A DNA stretch of 12,799 nucleotides from NCBI GenBank assembly GCA_934574095.1, contig CAKTMW010000048.1, forward strand, positions 1 through 12,799, written 5' to 3'. The translations under genes and the position numbers were made by a program. The notes beneath the pieces are model-generated. The model did no database searches, was not told where the DNA came from, and was given only the letters and a program-made list of their open reading frames with translations. This DNA is from an uncultured Oscillospiraceae bacterium (lineage in GTDB: Bacteria > Bacillota > Clostridia > Oscillospirales > Oscillospiraceae). Numbering within the stretch: the first letter of the stretch is position 1; every line of letters starts with the position of its first letter. This document shows, piece by piece, positions 5,770 through 12,202 of this stretch.

Positions 5770-7251
5770 ATGAATCAATCCACATGTATCTATCAGGATA
5801 TGGCGGCACGGACCCAGAACAGCATCTACATTGGTGTGGTAGGCCCGGTCAGAACCGGAAAGTCCACTTTTATCAAGCGGTTTATGGAGACACAGGTGAT
5901 TCCCCATATCGACAATGTGTACCGCCGGGACAGAGCCACCGATGAGCTGCCCCAGAGCGGGTCGGGACGCACCATCATGACGGCGGAACCGAAATTCGTC
6001 CCGGAAGAGGCGGCGGAGATCCGGCTGGAGGAGGGTGTCAGCTTCTCGGTGCGAATGATCGACTGTGTAGGGTACATGGTTCCCGGCGCAGTGGGACAGT
6101 TTGAGGACCTGGCTCCCCGGATGGTCATGACGCCGTGGTATGATTACGAGATACCTATGACAGAGGCGGCGGAGATCGGCACCAGGAAGGTCATCACGGA
6201 CCACTCCACCGTGGGTATCGTCATCACAACCGACGGTACGGTGACAGATATCCCCCGGCAGGATTATGAAGAGGCGGAGGAACGGGTCATCCGAGAACTG
6301 CAGGAAATCGGCAAGCCTTTTGTGGTGCTGCTGAATTCCAGTGAGCCGGCAGGTGAGCGGGCCTGCGGCATTGCCGGAGAGATCAGCGTCAAATACAATG
6401 TAAAATGCATCCCCGTCAACTGCTTGACACTGGACGAGGCGGCTATTTCCGCTCTGATGCGCAGCTTGCTGTTCGAGTTCCCCTTGCAGGAGTTGGACCT
6501 GTATCTGCCCAGCTGGGTAGAGGCTCTGCCGCTGGAACATCCCATCAAGAGCAGCATCTATCAGACGGTGCGGGAGGAAGCCCGTGATCTGAGCCGTATC
6601 CGGGAGTTGGACGGCGCATTGGAAGGAATGCACCGCTGCGAAGCCATCCAGGGAACAACGGTGCGGCGCGTTGACCTGGGGACCGGTATGGCGGAGGCGG
6701 AATTGCAGCTGCCCCGCAGCCTATTCTATGATACACTGAGCCAGCGCTCCGGTCTGACCGTCATAGATGACGGCGACCTAATGGAACTGCTGACAGAGCT
6801 GGGCAAGGCACGGCAGGAGTACGACAAGGTGGCGGAGGCCCTGCGGTCCGCCCGCGAAAACGGCTATGGCATTGTGATGCCCAGCGTGGAGGAGTTGGAC
6901 CTGGAGGACCCGGAGATCGTGAAGCAGGGGGGACGCTACGGAGTAAGGATGAAGGCCAGCGCCCCTTCCATCCATATGATTCGAGCAGATATAGAGACCA
7001 CCGTCTCGCCTATTGTGGGCAACGAAAAGCAATCGGAGGATATGGTAAACTACTTGCTGCAGGAGTTTGAGGGGGACACCAGCAAAATATGGAATTCCAA
7101 CATCTTCGGCCGCAGTTTCCACGAAATTGTGGGGGAGGACCTGCAAGCCAAGTTGAAACGGATGCCGGCGGATGCACAGGTGAAGCTGCGGCAGGCGCTG
7201 GAGCGCATCATCAACGAAGGCGGCGGAGGACTGATCTGCATCATCCTGTAA
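5770..7251 (+). CDS. spoIVA: Stage IV sporulation protein A, coat morphogenetic ATPase
   Basis: SpoIVA hydrolyses ATP to polymerise irreversibly into the basement layer of the spore coat on the outer forespore membrane, recruited by SpoVM and, in clostridia, bound by SipL. The 493-residue length equals the family norm (492 in B. subtilis). The Walker A motif is GPVRTGKS at residues 25-32, followed by the family blocks DELPQSGSGRTIMTAEPKFV, MIDCVGYMVPGA, EIGTRKVITDHSTVGIVITT and GKPFVVLLNS. The C-terminal block KASAPSIHMIRADIETTVSP, then EKQSEDMVNYLLQEFEGD, IWNSNIFGRS and the end RIINEGGGGLICIIL, is near-identical to known SpoIVA. The open frame begins 100 codons earlier, but ATG 5770 has GGAGGG 7 nt before it and matches the family N-terminus. 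A terminator hairpin follows. Confidence 0.98.
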   Translation: MNQSTCIYQDMAARTQNSIYIGVVGPVRTGKSTFIKRFMETQVIPHIDNVYRRDRATDELPQSGSGRTIMTAEPKFVPEEAAEIRLEEGVSFSVRMIDCVGYMVPGAVGQFEDLAPRMVMTPWYDYEIPMTEAAEIGTRKVITDHSTVGIVITTDGTVTDIPRQDYEEAEERVIRELQEIGKPFVVLLNSSEPAGERACGIAGEISVKYNVKCIPVNCLTLDEAAISALMRSLLFEFPLQELDLYLPSWVEALPLEHPIKSSIYQTVREEARDLSRIRELDGALEGMHRCEAIQGTTVRRVDLGTGMAEAELQLPRSLFYDTLSQRSGLTVIDDGDLMELLTELGKARQEYDKVAEALRSARENGYGIVMPSVEELDLEDPEIVKQGGRYGVRMKASAPSIHMIRADIETTVSPIVGNEKQSEDMVNYLLQEFEGDTSKIWNSNIFGRSFHEIVGEDLQAKLKRMPADAQVKLRQALERIINEGGGGLICIIL

Positions 7252-7260
7252 ATATCTGGT

Positions 7261-7285
7261 AAAGAGGGGCGGAAGCCCCTCTTTT
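7261..7285 (+). terminator. Intrinsic terminator after spoIVA
   Basis: 10-bp stem (7261-7270 with 7275-7284), loop GGAA, ending in TTTT. It separates spoIVA from coaX, which starts 64 bp further on. Confidence 0.8.
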
Positions 7286-7348
7286 GCCTTGTCATCTCCG
7301 TCAAAACGTGCTATGATAGAAAAAAGAAATTCCGGGGAGGAGAGCGCT

Positions 7349-8122
7349 ATGCTGCTGGCTATTGATATCGGCAACTCCAATATTTCCGTCGGGCTTTTTA
7401 GCCGGGAGAAGAAGCTGCATTTTCTGGCGTCTATTGACACGGACAGCCGAAAAACAGCGGATCAAATCAGTATTGATTTGATGAACATCTTTTCGCTGTA
7501 CGGCTATGAGCTGAAGGATGTGTCCGGCGCGATTTTCTCCAGCGTGGTACCGCCCATCAACTTTATGATGGAGAAGGCATTGACCCGGCTGTTGGGCAAG
7601 CCGCCCATGATCGTGGGCCCCGGCGTCAAGACCGGGCTGAACATCCGCATGGAGATACACAACCAACTGGGTGCGGACCTGGTGGCGGACGCCGTGGCGG
7701 CGTTGGAGAAATATCCGGCCCCCATTATCGTCATTGATATGGGCACGGCCACCACCATTTCCTACATCTCCGCAAAGCATGCCTATGAAGGCGGTTTGAT
7801 GTTTCCCGGTGTGCGGCTGTCGCTGGACGCACTGTCGGACCACGCAGCGCAGCTGTCGGATATCTCGCTGCAATATCCCAAAAACCTGATCGGTAAAAAC
7901 ACCGAGGACTGCATGCGCAACGGCATCGTATACGGCACCGCCGGGATGCTGGACGGGATTATCGACCGCATCAAAGATACCATTCCCGGCGAAACGCCTA
8001 CTATCGTGGCTACCGGCAGCAATGCACCGGTCATCGTCCGGTACTGCCGCAACAAGGTGGCCTATGACAAGTACCTGTTGATGGAAGGCCTGTGGGCCAT
8101 CTATCACAAGAATCGCCCATAA
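7349..8122 (+). CDS. coaX: Type III pantothenate kinase
   Basis: CoaX phosphorylates pantothenate, the first step of coenzyme A synthesis; it belongs to the ASKHA fold, needs a monovalent cation, and is not inhibited by CoA. The 257-residue length is typical. Motifs: the phosphate-binding loop DIGNSNISVGLF (residues 6-17), GADLVADAVAA with the catalytic Asp110 (the residue after Asp is Leu, where Arg is common), DMGTATT (130-136), and GGLMFPGVRLSLDALS. The C-terminal ATGSNAPVI block is also present. The frame opens 20 codons earlier, but ATG 7349 follows GGGGAGGAG and gives the usual MLLAIDIGN start. It lies alone between the spoIVA hairpin and a convergent terminator shared with pfp. No promoter with clear -35 and -10 was found. 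Confidence 0.95.
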   Translation: MLLAIDIGNSNISVGLFSREKKLHFLASIDTDSRKTADQISIDLMNIFSLYGYELKDVSGAIFSSVVPPINFMMEKALTRLLGKPPMIVGPGVKTGLNIRMEIHNQLGADLVADAVAALEKYPAPIIVIDMGTATTISYISAKHAYEGGLMFPGVRLSLDALSDHAAQLSDISLQYPKNLIGKNTEDCMRNGIVYGTAGMLDGIIDRIKDTIPGETPTIVATGSNAPVIVRYCRNKVAYDKYLLMEGLWAIYHKNRP

Positions 8123-8157
8123 AAAATGTCTCAGGCGGAAAGCCTGAGACATTTTTT
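8121..8157. terminator. Bidirectional terminator between coaX and pfp
   Basis: Perfect 16-bp stem (8121-8136 with 8142-8157), loop GGAAA, A6 and T6 at the ends. It begins inside the coaX stop codon and ends 10 bp before the pfp stop on the other strand. Confidence 0.94.
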
Positions 8158-8166
8158 CGGGTAAAC

Positions 8167-9405
8167 TTATTTGGCGATGATCTTCTTCAGTCGGGCGAAG
8201 CGGGGGAGGGAATCCTCTTTGGGAAGGTCAGGCTCGCCCTGGATCAGAGGCAGGGCGTACTCAATGAACTGGTGGTTGACATAATTGCCAGCCTCGTTGA
8301 TCCAATCGCGGGGAATTTTCTTCTCTACGTTGGCGACCTCCATCAGGGGGATCAGCTTGGTACGGCAGGCGTACTTGCCGTCCTTGATGCCGCGCTCGAA
8401 GCCGATCATGCGGCCGTTGATGCCGTTGACGGCGTTCTCCACGGCCACCTTACCGGCCATGTAGCTCTCTTCGATATCGGTCTCGGAGGCCAGATGGGCG
8501 CCGCAGCGCTGCAGCAGATTCAGCTCAATACCACGGACCTTGGCGCCGGTCTCCTCCTTCAGCACCTGGGCCAGAATGGCCGCCAGACCGCCCAGCTGGG
8601 CGTGGCCGAAGCCGTCGTTGGCGGCCACCTTTGCCTCGGAGACGAAATCGCCGTCGGCGTAATGGATACCCTCGGACACAGCCACGATGCAGCTGCCCTT
8701 CTCGGCGTAGACGCGCTTAACATCGTCGATGAAGTCCTGCATATTGAAGTCAATCTCCGGCAGATAGATCAGGTCAGGGCCTGCGCCGTGAATACCGGCC
8801 AGCGCGGAAGCGGCGGTCAGCCAGCCGGCGTGACGGCCCATGATCTCCATGACCACGATCATGCCGGTGTCGTAGACGTGAGCGTCCTGATAGACCTCCA
8901 TCATGGAGGTGGCGATATACTTGGCAGCAGAAGCGTAGCCGGGGCAGTGGTCGGTGCCGAACAGGTCGTTGTCGATGGTCTTGGGAACGCCCATCACACG
9001 GCAGTCATAGCCCACGGACTGCATATAGTTGTTGATCTTGTTGCAGGTATCCATGGAGTCGTTGCCGCCGTTATAGAAGAAGTAGCGGACGTTGTGCTTC
9101 TTGAATACCTCCAGAATGCGCTTGTAGTCGGTATCGTCCAGCTCAGGGTCGGCGATCTTATAGCGGCAGGAGCCCAGAGCGGAGGAGGGCGTGTACTTCA
9201 GAAGACGCAGCTCCTCAGGGTCCTCCAGCCCCATGTCGAACAGTTGGTCATTCAAAACGCCCTTAATGCCGTGTTCCGCACCCAGTACCTGGGTGATGGC
9301 GCCGGACTTCAGCGCAGTGTCGATCACGCCGTAGGCACTGGCGTTGATGACGGACGTAGGGCCGCCGGACTGGCCGATGATGCAGGCGCCTCGCAGTTCA
9401 TTCAT
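8167..9405 (-). CDS. pfp: Phosphofructokinase, probably pyrophosphate-dependent (PFP)
   Basis: Converts fructose 6-phosphate to fructose 1,6-bisphosphate in glycolysis. The 412-residue protein starts with the PFK phosphate loop IIGQSGGPTSVINAS. Two positions point to PPi rather than ATP as phosphoryl donor: GGND at 113-116 has Asp where ATP enzymes have Gly (GGDGS), and PKTIDNDL at 141-148 has Lys where ATP enzymes have Gly. The catalytic Asp is in TIDND. The block MEIMGRHAGW (186-195) binds fructose 6-phosphate. A PPi enzyme would make the step reversible and spare ATP. The start has GGGAGGT 7 nt upstream. It is divergent from fba, the next glycolytic enzyme, across 174 bp with a shared inverted repeat. 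Donor choice is inferred from two residues and needs assay. Confidence 0.93.
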   Translation of the reverse strand: MNELRGACIIGQSGGPTSVINASAYGVIDTALKSGAITQVLGAEHGIKGVLNDQLFDMGLEDPEELRLLKYTPSSALGSCRYKIADPELDDTDYKRILEVFKKHNVRYFFYNGGNDSMDTCNKINNYMQSVGYDCRVMGVPKTIDNDLFGTDHCPGYASAAKYIATSMMEVYQDAHVYDTGMIVVMEIMGRHAGWLTAASALAGIHGAGPDLIYLPEIDFNMQDFIDDVKRVYAEKGSCIVAVSEGIHYADGDFVSEAKVAANDGFGHAQLGGLAAILAQVLKEETGAKVRGIELNLLQRCGAHLASETDIEESYMAGKVAVENAVNGINGRMIGFERGIKDGKYACRTKLIPLMEVANVEKKIPRDWINEAGNYVNHQFIEYALPLIQGEPDLPKEDSLPRFARLKKIIAK

Positions 9406-9435
9406 ATCAATTACCTCCCAAGAAAATGGAATTTG

Positions 9436-9482
9436 GTGTTTACAAGCGGTATTCTACCATGTAAAATTGCGGTTGTAAACAC
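9436..9482. promoter_or_regulatory. 10-bp inverted repeat flanking the pfp promoter, candidate operator
   Basis: GTGTTTACAA (9436-9445) and its exact reverse complement TTGTAAACAC (9473-9482) are 27 bp apart. One arm covers the pfp -35; the other sits at the expected pfp start site. A degenerate third copy, GTGCTTGCAA (9486-9495, 8 of 10 matching), overlaps the fba -35. This fits a regulator acting on both divergent glycolytic genes; the regulator is not identified. Confidence 0.5.
9451..9479 (-). promoter_or_regulatory. pfp promoter
   Basis: Minus strand TTTACA (9474-9479), 17-bp spacer, TAGAAT (9451-9456). Five of six bases match the -35 consensus and the spacer is ideal. The start site near 9444 leaves a leader of about 38 nt. 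Confidence 0.65.
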
Positions 9483-9489
9483 TTTGTGC

Positions 9490-9517
9490 TTGCAAAACCA
9501 AAAAAATATGATACAAT
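9490..9517 (+). promoter_or_regulatory. fba promoter
   Basis: TTGCAA (9490-9495), 16-bp spacer, TACAAT (9512-9517), with TG one base upstream (extended -10). It has the same design as the promoter at 1711-1739. The leader to the fba start is about 55 nt. Confidence 0.65.
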
Positions 9518-9579
9518 GGGAATGTTCCATACAACAGGTGCAATATTTGCCGTAATTTTATTGTGAAGGAGATATGATT

Positions 9580-10548
9580 ATGCCGCTGGTAACTTCTAAG
9601 GAAATGTTTGCGAAGGCATACGATGGCGGTTACGCCATCGGCGCATTCAACGTCAACAACATGGAGATCGTGCAGGGCATCACCGAGGCCTGCCAGGAGG
9701 AGCACGCTCCCGTGATCCTGCAGGTCAGCAAGGGCGCCCGTGCTTACGCCAACCACACCTATCTGGTGAAGCTGGTGGAGGCTGCCGTTGCCTGCTGCCC
9801 CGATATCCCCATTGTGCTGCATCTGGACCACGGCCCTGACTTTGAGACGTGCAAGAGCTGCATCGACGGCGGCTTTACCTCCGTGATGATCGACGCGTCC
9901 TCTAAGCCCTTCGCTGAGAATATTGAAATCACCAAGAAGGTCGTTGAGTATGCCCACGACCACGGCGTGGTGGTGGAGGCCGAGCTGGGCACCCTGGCCG
10001 GTATCGAGGACGAGGTCAAGGTGGCCGCCCACGAGGCGTCCTATACCCGTCCCGAAGAAGTGGAGGAGTTTGTGGCCAAGACCGGCTGTGACTCTCTGGC
10101 CATTGCCATCGGCACCAGCCACGGCGCGTATAAGTTCAAGCCTGAGCAGTGCACTGTCAACGAGAAGGGCATCTTGGTGCCGCCTCCCCTGCGCTTCGAC
10201 GTGCTGGAAGAGGTCAGCAAGCGCCTGCCCGGCTTCCCCATCGTGCTGCATGGCTCTTCCTCCGTCCCCCAGGACTATGTGAAGATGATCAATGACCACG
10301 GCGGCAAGATGCCCAACGCCATCGGTGTGCCTGAGGAGCAGTTGCGTCAGGCTGCCCGCCTGTCCGTGTGCAAGATCAACATCGACTCCGACCTGCGTCT
10401 GGCCATGACCGGCACTATCCGCCAGTTCATGGACGAGCATCCCGACAAGTTCGATCCCCGCGAGTATCTGAAGCCCGCCCGCGCCAACATCAAGGAGCTG
10501 GTACGCCACAAGCTGGTGGACGTGCTGGGCTGCGCCGGCAAGGCATAA
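9580..10548 (+). CDS. fba: Class II fructose-1,6-bisphosphate aldolase
   Basis: Zinc-dependent aldolase that splits fructose 1,6-bisphosphate into dihydroxyacetone phosphate and glyceraldehyde 3-phosphate in the cytoplasm. The 322-residue protein shows all class II features: HLDHG at 81-85 (catalytic Asp83, zinc ligand His84), VEAELGTLAG near 132-141, GTSHGAYKF with zinc ligand His181, LHGSSSVP with His224, and the phosphate-binding INIDSDLRLA. ATG 9574 lies only 2 nt after AAGGAG, whereas ATG 9580 is 8 nt away and gives the usual MPLVTSKEM start, so 9580 is chosen; the earlier ATG would add two residues. Codon use is that of a highly expressed gene. It is followed by a terminator and is monocistronic. 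Confidence 0.97.
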   Translation: MPLVTSKEMFAKAYDGGYAIGAFNVNNMEIVQGITEACQEEHAPVILQVSKGARAYANHTYLVKLVEAAVACCPDIPIVLHLDHGPDFETCKSCIDGGFTSVMIDASSKPFAENIEITKKVVEYAHDHGVVVEAELGTLAGIEDEVKVAAHEASYTRPEEVEEFVAKTGCDSLAIAIGTSHGAYKFKPEQCTVNEKGILVPPPLRFDVLEEVSKRLPGFPIVLHGSSSVPQDYVKMINDHGGKMPNAIGVPEEQLRQAARLSVCKINIDSDLRLAMTGTIRQFMDEHPDKFDPREYLKPARANIKELVRHKLVDVLGCAGKA

Positions 10549-10558
10549 GTAGTCACAT

Positions 10559-10595
10559 AAAAAATTCCCGGCTCTGCGGAGCCGGGAGTTTTTTT
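10559..10595. terminator. Terminator after fba, usable from both strands
   Basis: The core stem is CCCGGCTC (10567-10574) paired with 10579-10586, loop TGCG, extended by A/T pairs and followed by T7. The A-run on the left gives a U-run on the minus strand, so it also serves the anti-sigma gene that ends at 10630. Confidence 0.9.
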
Positions 10596-10629
10596 CAGTT
10601 GTATACGCTGTCAAGTAAGCACCATATTG

Positions 10630-11379
10630 CTATACGATCTCCACAACGCGCCAATAGCCGTCACCGTATTTTTCCAGCTTCCAAAGCGCGATATGGTCTA
10701 TTGCGTTGCCCGTGCCGCTGCATGGGCTGAGATCATGGGTCTTGTCGTAGTGCGTATAGTCATATTTGACCCACATTTTCCCGGAGCTGCCGCTGAAATG
10801 TGCCGACAGCAGGTCGATGTGATAGATGGTCAGCGTTTTGCCGGCGTACATCTCCGGAACGCAGTAACGTACCAGCGCGCCAAGGGCATAGGTTGCCTCA
10901 TCCCTCGGCATCGCCAAAACATTGTTGTATATTTCTTCCTCTGAATATTCAAATACGATGTGTACGTTACTCAGAACAGCCTTTGCCTCGTCATGGTCGG
11001 AATAACCGCCCTTGAACAGCAGCGCCATGCGGTCACTGAGGGTATACCGCTCGGCGGAACTGATGGCCGCCAGATAGTCGATGGAATTCAGGCGCAGCAT
11101 CAGCGTCACCAGCAGTACCACCGCCGCCGTGATGGCGATGGCGCACCAGGTCTGCTTCCGCAGCTTCTTTTTCAGCGTCCGCAGTACGCCTGCCTCACCG
11201 GCGCGCTGCTGCGCGGCGTCAGCTTCGGCGGTAGAGGGCGTTTCCTCGCCGCTGTATGCCGTGCGGCAGTCCTTACAAGTCTCCAGATGCGCCTTGACAA
11301 AGGCGGCGCTCTCGTCGCTGAGCATGCCCTCCGTGTACAGCGGCATTAGGTCCCAGACGATATGACATTCATTTTTCAT
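10630..11379 (-). CDS. Membrane anti-sigma factor with zinc-finger (zf-HC2/ZAS) domain
   Basis: A 249-residue single-pass membrane protein that should hold the neighbouring ECF sigma factor inactive. The N-terminal zinc-finger is typical: Cys5, then VWDLMPLYTEGMLSDESAAF, then His31-x3-Cys35-x2-Cys38. A Glu/Ala linker follows (about 44-65), a basic stretch LKKKLRKQ, and one transmembrane helix at 77-95. The C-terminal domain (97-249) should be outside the cell and may sense a signal; I recognise no named family in it. The start codon overlaps the end of the sigma gene by 11 nt, so translation is coupled. Since the sigma gene is frameshifted in this sequence, the anti-sigma may have lost its partner, and its own translation may drop because coupling is broken. 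Confidence 0.88.
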   Translation of the reverse strand: MKNECHIVWDLMPLYTEGMLSDESAAFVKAHLETCKDCRTAYSGEETPSTAEADAAQQRAGEAGVLRTLKKKLRKQTWCAIAITAAVVLLVTLMLRLNSIDYLAAISSAERYTLSDRMALLFKGGYSDHDEAKAVLSNVHIVFEYSEEEIYNNVLAMPRDEATYALGALVRYCVPEMYAGKTLTIYHIDLLSAHFSGSSGKMWVKYDYTHYDKTHDLSPCSGTGNAIDHIALWKLEKYGDGYWRVVEIV

Positions 11380-11865
11380 GGCTGCTGTCCTCCAATCTGT
11401 TTTTGATCATTTTTCTGGCCCGGTGGTAGGTCACACAGGCCCAGTTGTCCGTCTTGTAGAAGATCTCTCCGATCTGCTTGTAGGAAAGCTCTGCGAACAC
11501 CCGCCACATGAATACCTCCCGGTACGGCTCCGGCAAGTCGTGGAGGATGGCCTGAATGCTCCGGGCCTCCTCGCGGACGGTAAGAAGCTCCTCCGGAGAT
11601 GCGCTGCCGTCCGCCTGCTCCGGCAGCTCGTCCAGCGGCGCAGTCCGCTTCTCCTTGCGCAGAGAGGAGATGTAGCAGTTTCTGGCGATCTGACACAGCC
11701 ATACCCGAATGTCGCACTGGCCACGGAACTTCCCGATGCTGTGCAGGGCTTTGAAAAACGTCTCGCTGGTGATCTCCTCCGCCACATGCTCGCTGCCGGA
11801 AAGGCGGCGGATATAGAGCGGTATACATCCTGAAAATACAGGTCATAGACCTGCTCAAACTCCAT
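11369..11865 (-). pseudogene. ECF-type sigma-70 factor with a 2-bp frameshift near the N-terminus
   Basis: An RNA polymerase sigma factor of the extracytoplasmic-function type, split over two frames. Frame one starts at ATG 11865 behind AAGGAGGT (8 nt) and reads MEFEQVYDLYFQDVYR (residues 1-16). Frame two continues YIRRLSGSEHVAEEITSETF and runs to the stop at 11369, with region 2 (IRVWLCQIARNCYISSLR) and region 4 (LPEPYREVFMWRVFAELSYK, then QIGEIF). The join is at 11815-11818, where AGAG stands; deleting one dinucleotide restores a 164-aa protein of normal ECF length. The frame-two ORF could start at GTG 11785, but it has no ribosome binding site and would lack region 2.1. No slippery heptamer of the usual kind is seen. 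It is either a real recent mutation, a switch, or a sequencing/assembly error. Confidence 0.82.
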
Positions 11866-11889
11866 TCGCTGCCACCTCCTTTCCCTTAT

Positions 11890-11917
11890 AAGACGCAGCG
11901 GACAGCAGTCTCTTACA
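11890..11917 (-). promoter_or_regulatory. Possible ECF-type autoregulatory promoter of the sigma gene
   Basis: Minus strand TGTAAG (11912-11917), 16-bp spacer, CGTCTT (11890-11895). This resembles ECF promoters of Firmicutes (TGAAC/TGTAAC with CGTC or CGTA). The leader would be only about 18 nt, with the ribosome binding site near its 5' end. Confidence 0.35.
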
Positions 11918-11927
11918 GCTTTTGCGT

Positions 11928-11963
11928 AAAAAATATCCGGTGCTATTGCACCGGATATTTTTT
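11928..11963 (-). terminator. Terminator after the zinc-ribbon gene
   Basis: Perfect 16-bp stem (11928-11943 with 11948-11963), loop TATT, A6 and T7 flanks. It ends the transketolase/zinc-ribbon operon 8 bp beyond the stop codon and shields the sigma operon from read-through. Confidence 0.92.
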
Positions 11964-11970
11964 TGGTCGA

Positions 11971-12186
11971 TCACACGTCCTCCTCGTAGCGCAGGACGAT
12001 GGCCCGGCACTTGAGACAGCCGAACGCTTGAAACTGGATATCTCTGCGGAACAGGTACGGCCCTGCCAGGTCGACGGTGTCGCTGAGGCCCGGCGTCGGC
12101 TCGAAGCAGACACCGGCGCTCTGGGCTGTCCGCAGTACACCGGGCCGCATTTCGCCGGAACAATAGGGGCATTTCGGGATATCCAT
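11971..12186 (-). CDS. Small zinc-ribbon protein (DUF6487/PF20097-like), unknown function
   Basis: A 71-residue protein with two metal-binding knuckles, CPYC (residues 6-9) and CLKC (57-60), separated by a hydrophobic/aromatic middle segment with LFRRDIQFQAFG. The CPYCxGxMxxG opening and CxxC close fit the small clostridial family I know as PF20097 (DUF6487); this assignment is from memory of the pattern. The ribosome binding site AAGGAGGT overlaps the region right after the transketolase stop codon (12203-12205), and the start lies 16 nt after it, so it is co-transcribed with the transketolase gene. A role in that pathway is not implied by the domain. No membrane segment or signal peptide is seen. 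Confidence 0.8.
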   Translation of the reverse strand: MDIPKCPYCSGEMRPGVLRTAQSAGVCFEPTPGLSDTVDLAGPYLFRRDIQFQAFGCLKCRAIVLRYEEDV

Positions 12187-12202
12187 GATCTCGACCTCCT
12201 TT

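Noticed and set aside
8092..9555. 487-codon + strand frame opposite pfp
   Set aside because: It is an antisense shadow of pfp caused by codon bias; it runs across the convergent terminator and the pfp promoter and its product has no recognisable domain.
9454..10614. 386-codon minus-strand frame opposite fba
   Set aside because: It is an antisense shadow of fba that spans both promoters and the terminator; low-complexity His/Leu/Gly-rich product.
11815..11830. Programmed ribosomal frameshift in the sigma gene
   Set aside because: No X-XXY-YYZ slippery heptamer or rare-codon/stop shift site at the join; a plain 2-bp insertion in AGAG explains it better.
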